Notes under the pieces: generated by a model
What the model was told of the DNA's origin: nothing
The model's database searches: none
Seen by the model: only the letters and a program-made list of their open reading frames with translations
Shown: positions 43,972-56,259 of the stretch, piece after piece
Layout of the letters: each line of letters begins with the position of its first letter
How positions within the stretch are numbered: position 1 is the first letter of the stretch
From: Paraphysomonas bandaiensis
Taxonomy: Eukaryota; Chrysophyceae
DNA: 64,000 nt
Direction of reading: 5' to 3'
Assembly (NCBI GenBank): GCA_965644295.1
Contig: CBFFRP010000181.1
Location: 1 to 64,000, forward strand
Position numbers and translations under genes: made by a program

Positions 43972-45649
43972 TTACGCACCAATTCTGTTCATTCCACACA
44001 CCCTAATAGTCGATCCACTAATACCTCTAGATGCTTGGCAACTGAGGAACAAGATAGCCTCGGCTATGTCCACAGGGTATCCTCCTTGGCTCAGTGCATT
44101 CATACGTCTCCCAATGTTCCTTACTGCAAACGGCACGACCTTTGTCATCTCAGTCTCGATGAACCCAGGAGCCACAGCATTGACCCCGATACCTCGAATG
44201 GCCACCTCTTTAGATAACGATGATACATAGCCCATGATTGCTGCCTTAGTGCATGAGTAGTTCGATTGTCCAAAACCGCCTGCTATACCGGCAATTGAAC
44301 TCAAGTAAACCATCCTCGCACCATCAGTAAGTGCTCCCTTTGACCGACTAAGCAGCATGTCGTCAATACGCACAATAGCGTTTAGGTTTACATCAACAAC
44401 TTGCTTGAACTGGTCATACGTCATCTTAAGAAAAGTTTTATCACGAGTAATTCCAGCATTATGTACCATGACATCTATCTGAGATCCTTCGAAAGTCCTT
44501 TTTATTCCCTCATAGAGCACATCGGGGGCATCATCGACAGTTACGTCCATGGATAAACAGTCCATACCCAGCTCACTCTATATTATCATTTAAATAATAA
44601 GACAATATGATAATGACAAGCAGATATCACGCAAGCTGTTTTTCAGGATACATCGAATTGCTTTCTTATCCCTGTACATAATTATATGTGCTTACCGCCA
44701 GCGCCTCCAAGGTAGTGCTCATGCTGGGATGGTCCACGAGTAGTACATTAGCCCCTTCTGCAGCAAACAACCTTGCAGTGCACTCACCAATACCCCTTGC
44801 TGCCCCTGTAACTATAACTCGACTTCCTTGTACGCTGAAGTAAGAGGCAGGTGAGGGATGGGAATCATGAATCCGAGGGGTTGTAATAGGATTCTCAACA
44901 GGAGTGTCTTCTTCAGCCATGGCGCTGTTGAGTTGAAGCACCTAATTGTGAAAAATTACATACATATGAACCCAATGTAATTGACGATAACATTACAACT
45001 AATGTGCGACACAAGTACTAGGAAGGGAATACATTAATCTGAAATATAACAAATATACCTGGCCCGTGATAAAGGCCGATCTTTTGGAAAGCAAAAATTG
45101 TACTACTCCGCATCCAGTAGCCGAGCAAGTCAGAGGCATAGAGCTTGGAACTCTAATTGCATTCGCTGCAATTCCCTTAGACCCTAGTTCAAGAGCCATT
45201 GCTTTGGTAAATCCACCAACCCCTGAACCAACAGCAGAAGCCTCCGCTACGTTACTCGAGAATCCTCCATCACCACCCAGTAGAACCAGTCGTCCACTCT
45301 TCGACAATTTAGGCAAAAGAGGATTCAAACGAGAATGCAAAAGATTTAGTTGGGCAGCTCGAGTTAAACCTCTAGCATCACAGACCACTGCGTCATATTT
45401 AGAGGCCTCGTTACCCGCCAATACACCTCCAGCCTCTGTTACTATACTATCAAGGTGATTGATACTCTCTTTGTCCTCACAGAGGGATACCATACGAACA
45501 GTCATGCCGTCGAGTATATTGTGGTTATTTCGTAGCTTATCTGATATAGATTTAAGCATTACAGGAGACAGAGGCAGTCTGCGGGTTAGTTTAGGGTTAG
45601 GGAACCGTAAGATACGCAATACGGCATTTAAGGCAGCGTCAGCGTTCAT
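43972..45649 (-). CDS. High-molecular-weight FabG-type 3-oxoacyl reductase (FabG4-like) (3 exons)
   Basis: Exons are 45649-45059, 44941-44696 and 44577-43972, in phase, encoding 480 aa. The first about 200 residues form a degenerate Rossmann-like domain (YDAVVCDARGLT, GRLVLLGGDGGF, GFTKAMALELGSKGIAANAI, FLLSKRSAFITGQ). The C-terminal half is a complete short-chain dehydrogenase: cofactor loop VTGAARGIGECTA, DVTVDD, HNAGITRD, catalytic Ser in VYLSSIAGIAG, YSCTKAAIMGY with Tyr and Lys, and VAPGFIETEMT. This two-domain layout (about 450-480 aa) is that of bacterial HMwFabG/FabG4. The reaction is NAD(P)H-dependent reduction of 3-oxoacyl thioesters. The C-terminus ends CGMNRIGA. Stop is TAA. Confidence 0.9.
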
Positions 45650-46041
45650 TGGGTTTAAGTAATTGATATGAATATGCAAAACGAGTTGTGGCTAGATACG
45701 ATTGTTAGATTGAAGATGAAGATGTTTAACGCAACCCACTTCACACACCATATCTGCAGTCCAGTACAGAGTATACACATAGTATATACCTACCTACACC
45801 CAGTACATATTATACAGTACACCAGTACATACACACATAAACCGTATACTCACCTGCTGTATTTCCTCTAATAGTGGTATTCTGTAGGTATTCCTTCTCA
45901 TCTTGTTAAGTTCTTTTAATGGGTATGTATGTCTGAATGTATGTGTGGTATGTCTGGTCGCTACGTATAAATACACTCTCAATCATACCTATACTTCCAC
46001 GTGATCACACAGTCATAGTTTACACACCTCTCCTATCCCCT
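45650..46041. promoter_or_regulatory. Shared upstream region of the FabG-like and TPR genes
   Basis: This is about 390 bp between divergent start codons. No motif was identified; it is rich in TACATA/ACACAC repeats. Confidence 0.45.
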
Positions 46042-48290
46042 ATGATCAAATCATTGCCTTTGAAATCATTCTATTCCCCTCGTTTACTCACTAAGGTATC
46101 ATACCCATACACACACACATACATACATACATACATATATGAACATATACACACATACATACACTACTACACCCACCTGTTTAATTGATGAACACAGAGA
46201 GGCTACTCGGCAGAATCATTGCAGTCACAATTGCTTCAGATTCCAGAGGTGGGCGCTGTCCAATAAGAGATGTGTATTATATAACTATAGGATATAGTTC
46301 GCAGATGGATGTAAACTAGAGACATCAGGAAACTTCATCAACGCTATTCCTCAATTCAAAAGGGCTCATGAAGTAATGGTAAATTCTACTGGTGAAGGAT
46401 CTGATTATGCGGCAGTATCTGCTTTGAGGTAGTTAATTCTGTGTTCTGGTATCAGTGAATTTACTGTTGTGTGCTAGACTTGCTAGTGCATACCGCAGTA
46501 TTGGAGACTACGCTTCTGCAGAGAAGTCATTGACGTATGAAAAATATCCTTCTTCTTACCGCATCAAGAGTCTGCAATGTATAGTCATGATTGCCTATGA
46601 TTTCTCTGTTTTTTTGTTCCTGTATACACTACTACTCTCATCAGGCGTATTCGTGATATCGTTGTTTGTATAGTTATATCTGCGTGTCGTCTACTTGGCG
46701 GATCAGCGAAACTCTCGTTAGAGTCTGCTAAGCTAGCTACTGATATATGTGAAGCACTCGAAGACCCAGACTACGACTTGTTCACAGGCTCGTACGGCAT
46801 GCAGGTACAGAAATGATAAATTTATATTCCAACTTGTTGGACTTGCTTTAGACACGCATTAGCGTATAGTGGATATTGACTGATTTGAATGTATAGTTTG
46901 TTGGAATATATTAAATTACATTGAGTAGGGCCTCGCATATATGATGCTAGGGGAGTTTACGTCTGCGGAAGAGCAACTGCAGCTAGCTGCGCGATGGCCC
47001 CAAAATTCAACAGCGCAGGTGCTAATGTATATGTGTTGTGTGTGTGTACAACATGGATTCTAGTTAAACTTTTAGCAACATAGCTTCTGCGGTATATGAA
47101 GGCACAATGTCATATAATATTTCGAGTCTAATCACGTGTCCTGGCAGTTAATTGGTCTCGTGAATTTGGGATACCTGCATTGCATTCAGAACGGATACAC
47201 TGTTCCAATCACTCCAATACACTACTCCTCGAAAGATTCTCTACCAAACTCGCGGGAAGAGCAGCTAAAGAGAGGGGGTGTGATGGAAGCATTAGATTAC
47301 TGGCAAGAAGCTATTGATGACGCTGTGAAAGGTTCTACTGGTGACAAACAAAGTACTGCTGCGGTACGTTATATTTCTATTAACCTTTGAATGTGTTATA
47401 CTTTTCTAGAGTGTATGATGATACTGTTGGTGCTCGCACAATGTATGTCCATGCATATTGACCTCTTAACGAACGTGGTGCAGGCTATGTGTGGTCCTTT
47501 CTCTGGGAGCTCTCCCCTGGGCCCTGGCCAGGACGCAGTTACGATACCCTCTGGTAGCAATACTTCTCCCTCAGAGGAGGGTGAAAGCAAGGGCGTGGGA
47601 GGCCTCGAAGAAATTTTGGCGGCGGTGAGTTTTTTCAGCGTTACTAGGAGATATAGCTAGCTCTGTGAACTTCATTTCGTGTATAGTGACCTGATGGGCA
47701 TGCTGTTACACCAGGATATAGGATTTGCGTGCGCGTATAGTGGGGTGCTATGTAATATCGCAGAAGGTCGATTTGCAATCGCTGAGTCCGACAAGGCTTC
47801 CGAAGCCTTGTCGGCAGCTCTTTCCTCTCTTAAGCCCCACCAAGAAAATCCCCAAAGCGATCTTGCCGTCGCCAGGTGTGGGGTCAATTAAAAATTATTT
47901 GGTATGCTTAAATTTCCGACAGATGCTTGTTTCTTGTTGGGTGTTCTCATCTTCATGCTGCGGAGGGTGTCACAGCAGAAGGACTGCTGAGGAATGCTTT
48001 AGATAAGCTTACTAAAAGCCCATTTGCTGCTTACGACTCCAGGTTCGTAATTCATACGTACTTGTTATTATCAGTGTTGTCGTCGCCGTTGTGATGGAGA
48101 TTCTTATGCACACAGGTCACAGTATGAACGCGCCCGAGTACTGAACGCTTACGGCAAACTCCTCACGAAGTGGGACAAGCGGGAAAAATCAGGCGAGGAA
48201 ATGCTAGCCCAGTCCAGTCAACTGCTAGAGAAGTTGCCTATTTATGCTGAAGGGCAGAGAATTAGTCATGCTATACAATTGCCTTGCTAG
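46042..48290 (+). CDS. TPR-repeat protein with probable mitochondrial presequence (11 exons)
   Basis: Exons are 46042-46095, 46198-46248, 46298-46428, 46478-46578, 46674-46804, 46929-47018, 47148-47363, 47484-47624, 47715-47875, 47923-48042 and 48116-48290, in phase, encoding 456 aa. Exon 1 encodes MIKSLPLKSFYSPRLLTK, a basic amphipathic start typical of mitochondrial import. TPR-like helical pairs follow: NFINAIPQFKRAHEVMV, LRLASAYRSIGDYASAEKSL, GLAYMMLGEFTSAEEQLQLA, MEALDYWQEAIDD, and YSGVLCNIAEGRFAIAES. The fourth donor could be 46579 (GTATAG) or 46570 (GTCTGC); both keep phase. The specific role is unknown; TPR proteins are protein-binding scaffolds. Stop is TAG. Confidence 0.75.
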
Positions 48291-48790
48291 TCGTTTCAAT
48301 AGTTGAGACATGCCCTGTGCAACATCATGTGGCATTGCAGTGATATTCTGAGTTTTTTAAGTGTGTTCATGATCCAGTAACTTATAGTTGAGTGATAGGA
48401 AACAGCTGTATCTTGTATCCAAACTTTGAGAGTTTCTAACCGTTCAATTTTTGTAGTTTCGAAATGATTACGTACACGTAATAAATAAAATTAAATTTAT
48501 AATTTTAACAAGGAATAATCAACTATATGGTATCCGAAATTGACAGGCATGGATTAAAGTTAATTTAAATATGAGTGTAAGTGAATTCCCGCAACGTTCA
48601 ATTAGAAAACAAAAGTGATAAACATTTCACGTCGTCTATCTTCTTTCATTATATTGATATATATATCACGACCAATCAATACTTTACGATTTTAGGTAGA
48701 CAGATTGACACGATGTTTGTACAGTTAATATATTTCACTGTTATTACTTAATTCATATGATTTTATTGTATTCTGGTGATACTGTTCCAA
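48291..48790. other. Intergenic, nothing recognised
   Basis: This is AT-rich 3' flank of the TPR gene. No ORF or repeat was recognised. Confidence 0.45.
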
Positions 48791-48794
48791 ACTC

Positions 48795-49180
48795 CTTCGC
48801 TCAACAAAGCCGACTCACACATTTTCGTGGTGATCTGGGGGATAAGTGTCGGAGAGATTTCTCCGGGAATCTAACGTAAGCCGCACATACAGTCAGATAT
48901 TGTTCTGTCCACTTATAGCCAAACAATTGTGTGGTACAAGGAACAACGCTAATAAGTGTCTCTTGTGTAGACGTCTTTGGGCCTTGATTTCAGCAGGCAT
49001 CCGGGGTATAGGACTGCCTGTTGAAGTCAAGCAGATATCAACATTCTGTATGCTCACTGCATTTGCTTTAAGTGATAGAGCGAAAGTGGTTGTATCTTGG
49101 TGCTAGCGGTGACGCACAAGCAGCTTTCGAAGCATGATATAGTAGGAAACGCCTATTGCTAAATATACAAGAAGACATTT
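48795..49180 (+). repeat. Dispersed hairpin repeat, copy G
   Basis: The head is AAAGCCGACTCACACATTTTC with GTCGGAGAGATTTCTCCGGGAATC, so the second hairpin is kept. The GCATCCGGGG block is shortened. The tail GTTGTATCTTGGTGC and ACGCACAAGCAGCTTTC are present. The end TTGCTAAATATACAAGAAGAC is diverged. Confidence 0.83.
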
Positions 49181-49537
49181 TCACTACTACAAGCTCCTTA
49201 TCCCATAAGTAGCAGTTGTAATTTTAAAATCTTAAAATACAACATTATTTAGTAGCTTAGAAATAATCAGAGCTAATCACACGTGCGGGTGCGGTACTAT
49301 ATTTTTGCCTTTTACTACATTTTACCAACGTTCCTGTTAAATTAAAAATGGCAGCTGAGCCTACTAAATTTTTGAGACATTCCTACTAAGTTAAAAATTT
49401 TATTCGGTTTTACTAAAAATTTAAATATGGCTCAACTGCTATTTTTTATTTTTAGTTTAGAGAAGGAACTGTCTGATAATGACGTATCTGAACTCTACGC
49501 TGAGATTATAAGAAGCTAGATACATAGAACATATAGT

Positions 49538-49538
49538 A

Positions 49539-49567
<29 letters not shown>
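49538..49567 (+). repeat. (AT)n microsatellite
   Basis: This is an uninterrupted AT dinucleotide run of about 28 bases. Confidence 0.95.
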
Positions 49568-49570
<3 letters not shown>

Positions 49571-50620
49571 AACTTATGATCAATATCACTTTTTGTCATT
49601 CACTGACAATCAAAATTCATGTTGTCTCAACTACAATCTTAGATATAATATCACGATTTTATAAGGTCTATATATTTCAGTTGCACTGCTATGATTGCTA
49701 TCATGACATCATTCTCATTATACAATTTAACTAATAATAAGCACTTCTGTACTCTACTCATTCGTTCTGACTCTTACACACCTATTATACGGGATCTATT
49801 ATTCAACCTAGTCAACTTGATGTAATTTTCTAGTCACACCAAAAATAACCTACTAGTGAAGTAGTTAAAAAATCTAGTCATTATGACTAGGTTGACTATA
49901 GGTGTTTTAGGGTATTCACCTAGTCAAAAATAAAAAATTTCATTCAAACATGGGAGCATACTCTAACCATAAACCATTGTGCACAATGTCATACATGCAA
50001 CAAATCACATTTCATCTTTCTCGTGACCAAGTCCGTTGAAATTCGAACATGGGTATAATCAAACCCTACAATCTAAGGGTGGGGAAGAAAGATGCCATCA
50101 GAGGGGCATCTGAGAACCGACACTGCTATCGAAGAAGTTTTTGCTTCTTGTGATTCGGCACTACGCGATATACTCAACGCACATAACGTTCATGAAGAGT
50201 TTGGTTCGAAGGGAACTTGAAGAAATATATGAATATTTTGTTCAGAGAACGAATAAGAGTGGAGTGCTGTCTATGCTACTTGAGCAGTGGTGTCTATATG
50301 CTACTATAAAATATATATATCTTTTTCTGTCCTCTAACTTTGCTTTCGCCTAATCTATGCGGCGTTGGTTTCACTTTTTACCTGCTGTGTGACTTGTGAC
50401 TTGTTCCGTAATGCGTAGTTATACGCGAGTACAATTATTTTGGACTAGATTTATAACTAAAATTGACTATAGGTGGAATCATTTATTACTTTGAATAGGT
50501 ATTTACACCAAAAATAGTGTGACTAGGTTATTCAACCATATTGACTATTGGTCATTTTCACAAATAAGATCGTTAAGAGCAGTTTATTGTAATCAAACTA
50601 GATAGACTCCTTATTATTAC
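49568..50620. other. Intergenic, small ORFs only
   Basis: This AT-rich interval holds a 42-codon ORF at 50092-50220 (MPSEGHLRTDTAIEEVF..) followed in another frame by EEIYEYFVQRTNKSG. It may be a broken coding relic, but it has no recognisable family. Nothing else was identified. Confidence 0.4.
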
Positions 50621-50996
50621 TGCATACACAATTGTGTGTGCTGTCATGTAAAACATGTCAACAACATGATAGCTCTTTCGTCCATGTCAACCACTGCTCA
50701 AGTTCCGTATCTTGTATCGTCATGACTCAATACTTCAGTTTCACAGTTATAGCTATATAGTATCTTTGACTACGTATTACTGTTTTGACATTGTATTTAA
50801 CGTATCCCACAGTTCTACAGTACTATCTTAGAGAACCATACGTATTCCAACAAACCATTGACTAGCTTGAATAATATTTCCCAAACAAATAATAAGACAT
50901 TCACTACTTCTGTATTCTTCCAGTAACCGTTAACAACATAATTCAAATACCTTTAAACTACAGCTTTTAATTGCTCTTAAACAGCAAAACTCAACA
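50621..50996 (+). mobile_element. Solo LTR, family 1
   Basis: The element starts TGCATACACAATTGTG and ends ACAGCAAAACTCAACA (TG..CA). It matches 21350-21846 in inverted orientation but lacks about 120 bp of its interior. No flanking gag or pol and no obvious target duplication are visible. Confidence 0.72.
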
Positions 50997-51477
50997 GGAA
51001 CCAGGAAAATCTGCAAAGTTTAGTAGTAACAAATGGAAGATTTTGTAGGTTTTAAAATGACACCGCATGCGTGAAACGCACGAAGGAATATAGTAAATAC
51101 ATATTCCTGTCCCTGCGCGATACTTTTACATTTACAATATAGTCGACCAGTACTAGATATTCAATTTTGCTACTTTAATCTCTCCTCAGGCCATCATTCG
51201 ACCGTGTAGAAATAGAAATTGTACCAGCTCGTTTCCATCTTCCCCCATATATCCTAAATCCTAAATAATTCACCTAAAGACCCGAGATGCGCAGAAATCA
51301 TACGACACGAACATAATTACTCTTATTCTATAACTACGCAACAACGAATGAATAAGAACAATACACCTCGCCTAGTTTTACCAACGCTCTCACTTCGACA
51401 CACAATTGAATTCAATATACCTCGTGTATGTATGAACATTTGATGCCCTCTCTCTATTTTATGACACTTCTAGACTA
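50997..51477. other. Intergenic, nothing recognised
   Basis: This lies between the solo LTR and the 3' end of the carrier gene. No feature was recognised. Confidence 0.45.
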
Positions 51478-53222
51478 TTACTCCTTCTGCTCCCACCTCT
51501 CTACCTTGTTTTTGATAAAATCAAATGTGGTAAAGCTGATACTAACTGCAATAGGACCCTTTATCCAGTTCAGTGATAAACCTTTGTAAAACGCCCTCCA
51601 TCCTTCTGTTCTATACAGTTGGTTAATTACAGTGACCATAGAGTGCTCTGGTGGTGCTGAAGCCGCAGCAGTCTTCATTGATGAACTCGTACTTGCTGGA
51701 GTGGAATGCCGTGACATCTCGGACAGATATGAGCTGCGATTTACGTGTCCTGTTGTTTGCATCCGTCTCCGAATCATCTGCACAAACAAGGTCAGTCTGA
51801 AGTATGTCTCTGCAAGCTATCCACATCTACGCGTCGTATTCTAAATCTCATTGTGACGTTTACTATACCTCTAAAGGGTAGACAACTGTCTGAGCCACTA
51901 TACCCGCGACTGCACCACAAACGAGCTTTTGTACAGTTGTACATTCCCGACCAGCCCATTCTTTAACCTAACGAAGATCAAATAAATGTCGATTTCGTAC
52001 TACATAGGTTCAATGTACTCAACACACAGACAGAGAAAGAGAACAATATAGCAGTTTATATACCCATTGCTTTGTAATCTCGTTCGTTGAGAATGATATC
52101 GCTCCATAGGGTATAATACCGATTAGAGTAGGAGAGAGTCCCCTGCATGAGCTGATATTAGAGGTGTGACCCTTATAAGTAAGCACAAATGAATATCACT
52201 CTCTGCACACGGACCCAGAACAATTAAACTATATGTACAGAAACACGTACCTGTATAACTCACGCACACCACCTGTAGTTGCCCAATTACCCAGCAGTCT
52301 AAAGACCCGCAGAGTAAGCCGTGGATTAGACTTTCTTTTTAACTGATCACAAATAACTCATTAAGCAACAATCAGCGTAATATATTTCATAGTCTATAAT
52401 ATCCATATAATGCACATATGAGATATGGAACGGCCATAGAGAGTTACAGGTTATCTACGTACTTCTGGACATGTGTGAGACTCTACAGCTAGTCGCGATC
52501 GCGCTAAGTCAAGAGGATAAGTGGCGGTTGAAGAAACTGCCCCAGCGATCCCTCCACATAACATCAACTCAGTGGCCTTCACCCACATAGTACGTGGGAC
52601 AGGCCCATCAATCGAGTGAGGAGCACTCGCAGCATGTGTCCTGCCGAAACCGATTAAAACAGATCTACTAAACTGAACTTATTCAGTGTGCAAAATGCAC
52701 AGTCCAAATCCCAATGGAACACATTCTATCGTACCTGTCGAACCATCGCTTCAAATAGTCATATGTCATAAACTGTATACCAGCGTATGGAGCAATACGC
52801 AGTATAGTAGCGCTATTTCCTTTCCATAAAGCTAAAAACCCTTCCTCTTTACATATTGTGTTGAACACTTTTGGCAAATTTCTAAAGCTGTATTTCTCGT
52901 TGGTTACCTATAGTACATATCAACACACATACATATATATAACTATAGCATATCAATACACATACATATACCTAAAACATATCAACATATATATCACTCT
53001 AACATGTTTATAACCGACACATCTATCACTACCGTATCAACACACATACATATATTGACAGTACTTTGAAAAGCATTAAAACACCTGAAATATTATTTTA
53101 ATACGATCTAATGGAGCCACTATTGTTTTAGCAGTAAGACCAGCTAGTCCTCCACATACTAGAGACGATAGAGACTTATTAATTGTTTGCTTCTTTGGCG
53201 AATCTGATAATACTGCAGTCAT
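51478..53222 (-). CDS. Mitochondrial carrier family protein, SLC25A42/SLC25A16-like (7 exons)
   Basis: Exons are 53222-53085, 52907-52735, 52640-52463, 52342-52251, 52142-52064, 51967-51869 and 51777-51478, in phase, encoding 352 aa. Three carrier repeats are visible, each opening with a P-x-[DE]-x-x-[KR] signature: [14 protein letters not shown] (about 34-47), [11 protein letters not shown] (repeat 2) and [13 protein letters not shown] (repeat 3). Typical partner motifs follow ([72 protein letters not shown]). The repeat-1 motif with R-I-APYAG resembles the CoA/adenine-nucleotide carriers SLC25A42 and SLC25A16 of the inner mitochondrial membrane. A Ser/Thr/Ala-rich insert lies between repeat-3 helices. 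The substrate remains inferred. Stop is TAA. Confidence 0.9.
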
Positions 53223-54568
53223 AGGATTATACTACTGATATTACAGACCACTGTGCTATCTGATCATATGTGTATTTAGTAGATATGATGGGGTGTATTG
53301 TGCACAGAGGGGGTTATGTGAATGTAGTTAAGAGTGTGCATGATGAGAACTTAAGGCTGCAGTGTATGTGGATGTGTGTCTACACTGATGAGAATGCTGA
53401 TGATGATGTACTGCGCGACATGTTATGATGTTTGTACGTAGTGTGACGTATTTGTACTCTATGAAATTCTGCTGTAGAGTAGACAGCGGATTTTACCCTC
53501 AAAATAGTGGATTTTATACAAAAAAAAGGTACAAGGTAAAGCATATAAACTAAATATCATGTGTTTTCCCCCAATACTATCAGTGAAAGCAACAGTTGGG
53601 AGAATAGAATATTTTGATAGCACTACAGATGCAACACAACAACTACATCACAATATAACCCTCAGCCCCTATATAACAACCATTGAAAGCAAAGAAACGA
53701 ACGAAGTTAATCGTATTCCCCTCAACCACATGATTCCAATAAAATGAAGCGTATTATATAGCAACCGATTGGTCTGAATGAGATCAAGAAGAAGAGTAAA
53801 CGAAAGCCAGAGATTGAATTGATTAACACGTACATTGCGTAGAATATGGAGCAGTCATAGTGTTGAAGACCCCAATTCGTCCTCAAGGAAAGAGCTTAGA
53901 CTTATATTTCAGCAGGTTTAGAGTTTAGGATATATATCAAATCATACTGCACAAGTATGCTGCATTCCGCACATGGAGAATATTGCGTTATCAGAAATAT
54001 GTGTTAAGGGGATTGATTCCTTGGCTTACTGTATAATAACAACCAATAAATGGTAGAATCGGATGTGATATGTGATACTTCAGTTTCACAGTTATATAGC
54101 ATATAGCAGTACAGTATTTTGACTACGTATTACAGCTCTGCATTCACATTGTATTTAATGAATAATACAGTTCTATCTTAAAGGAATAGGTGTTTTTCAG
54201 CACATACTCCAAGTAGACTATATGAAGTACTATGTAAACTAGGAAGAAGTTTAAAACAGCTAGCTCTCAATACACAACTATTTGCCGCAGAATATATAGC
54301 GGTGATTGCGTAGTAACTACTAGGTAATACTTGTTCGTAAGACTTTTGCTTTACTTTCCGCAATCAACATACCACATAGTAGGTTATAACATATATAGTT
54401 AGTACTCAATATAAGTTACTGGAAGCGTGATTACACTTGGCACGTAACACTAACGTCAACACTACTAGGCGTAAAGACATATCCTGCAACTTTTAATTTC
54501 AAAAATAGCATTGCCAGGAACACGTGAATCGAAAATATCAATGCGTCAAATATACGGAAATACTACGT
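53223..54568. other. Intergenic with an LTR fragment
   Basis: About 1.3 kb. Bases 54070-54185 (TACTTCAGTTTCACAGTTAT, GACTACGTATTAC, CATTGTATTTAA) match the middle of the family 1 LTRs. A 62-codon ORF at 53559-53747 has no recognisable domain. The rest shows nothing. Confidence 0.5.
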
Positions 54569-56259
54569 CTAGGTACTTGCGGCTAATTCTTCGATGACAC
54601 GCTTCCAGCCCTCAGCATCAGCTTCAGAAGTCACCTATGCGGATACCACGTAAGTAGAGATATCGCAATCACACAAGAATGGGATACCTTGAGTCCGATA
54701 TTTGGCATACTCTCATCTTGAGTGAATACAGTAAAGGAGAAGCCCACTGTGTCTGAGGTACCGATGATGCTTGCACGCCTTTGCTTCGCAGCACGTTTGA
54801 TGTCGCTGACAGTGCATCCCGCAAGGAGTATTAGCTTGGAAGGCGCTTCTTTATCATCTACCTTAGACCTAATATATGTACAGTATCAGAACATATCCCG
54901 TACTTATGCAGATATCATGTCAGAACGAATGTACAGATTTCCAGAAACACTGTTACAAGCAAGGTTACCAGTGCAAGGTGTTGTCTGCTACGTCAATCCA
55001 TATGAATCTGTTATGGTAAATTCCTCCGTCACCTTCCCTCTTGAGCAACCAGGCTGCAGCACTAAGTTAAAACAAAACGTACACGAAACAACCACGAAAA
55101 TAATAAAACAACTGAGGCAGTATTATACCATAGATACAATAATGTACACACCTCCAGTGTATGCAACGGAAAAGTCATCAGATTTCTGCTGGGAATCGGC
55201 CTCAACATTATCCACTTTCTCCACAGCAGCGGTGGCATCTGTGCTTACAATCGGGGCCTCTGAAGAAGAATCAGGTTCAACAACCGCCTCAGCAGGCTGC
55301 TCAGAGGGTTGCACTGGATCCTCTACAGAAATCACAGTTGTGAGCTCAGTCTTGTCTTCGACTGTAGTAGTTGCTTCAGGAGACACCATAGCTTCTTGTT
55401 CCTCAACAGTCACCGTTTCCTCGACAGGAACCTCCTCGGTGCTGGGAGCAGATTCTTCGGTTGGGGGAGGTGGGGGAGAAAACTGGGGAGCAGGGGGAAG
55501 CTCTGGCTCAGCATTGTACTCCACAACAGGGGGAGACTCTACAACAGTCTCAGAGGGAGGCTCAACAGCAGGAGCTGGTGTTTCGGATGGTTCTGACTCA
55601 GAATTTGCTTGTGCAGTATCAGCTCCGCTCTCTGTAGCGACAGTGTCAGGCATATCTTTGTGCTCATCAGAGTCCCCCGCACTTGTATTCTCTACCACCT
55701 CAGATGTGGACTCTCCCACAGGAGCAGCTGCTTCTGGCTCTGGAACATGAGTAGGGGGGGCAGATACATTAGATGCGGCCTCTGGAGCAGCAGCTGTCTG
55801 AGGTACTGGCTGCGGTACAGTTTTATCCTCTTGAGTATCCACAGGAGGAAAGAGTTTGCCCACAGGGGCAACAGTAGCAACAGGTGAAGAAGGCGTAGGG
55901 ACAGCCTTCTTGATTGACTTTCCATTGAGAATATCGATATTATCAGTCAGAGCTTGGATCCATTTTTGGCTCTCTGTGCCAGTTGCCGCCTGAATAGTGA
56001 CGCTGTCATTGCTCTTCCCAAATATACCCTTTCTCACACCAGGCGCATGAAGAGTAAAACAATTACTTCTTCCTGCAATATTTTCAGATGTTACTTTAGA
56101 GGTTCGTTCAATTGTATGTGCCCCTTTAAGATTTTGTTTTGTATCATCAGCATAATATTCGAGCTGATTTTTAGATAATACAAAATATCTTTTGTTCCAA
56201 TTCTTGTTGACATGACCCAACTTCTCCAACCATCCCTCTAATTGAACTGTTTGTGCCAT
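54569..56259 (-). CDS. Protein with two PH domains joined by a long acidic Pro/Glu/Ala linker (4 exons)
   Basis: Exons are 56259-55152, 55053-54969, 54868-54688 and 54634-54569, in phase, encoding 479 aa. Residues about 5-115 form a PH domain: VQLEGWLEKLGHVNKNWNKR, YFVLSKNQLEYYAD, a GRSNCFTLHAPG strand and the closing helix SQKWIQALTDNI. A linker of about 250 residues is rich in Pro, Glu, Ala, Ser and Thr and poor in hydrophobics. The last three exons give a second PH-like unit: AWLLKREGDGGIYHNRFIWI, DVADNTLHW, LILLAGCTVSDIK and the terminal helix VTSEADAEGWKRVIEELAA. PH domains bind phosphoinositides or proteins at membranes. The start is the ATG directly before the first PH domain. Stop is TAG. 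Confidence 0.85.

Noticed and set aside
50092-50220. Plus-strand 42-codon ORF (MPSEGHLRTDTAIEEVF..)
   Set aside because: The composition looks protein-like, but it is too short, has no family match by eye, and the following sequence continues in another frame. At best it is a coding relic.
53559-53747. Plus-strand 62-codon ORF (MCFPPILSVKATVGRIEYFD..)
   Set aside because: It has no recognisable domain, splice partner or repeat relation; this length is expected by chance in AT-rich DNA.
54722-55750. A 342-codon open frame on the plus strand, rich in Ser, Thr, Gly and Val
   Set aside because: It is the antisense of the Pro/Glu/Ala-rich linker of the PH-domain gene; low-complexity GC-rich coding sequence often leaves the opposite strand open. 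No domain is visible, and its own start lies across the 3' exons of the PH gene.
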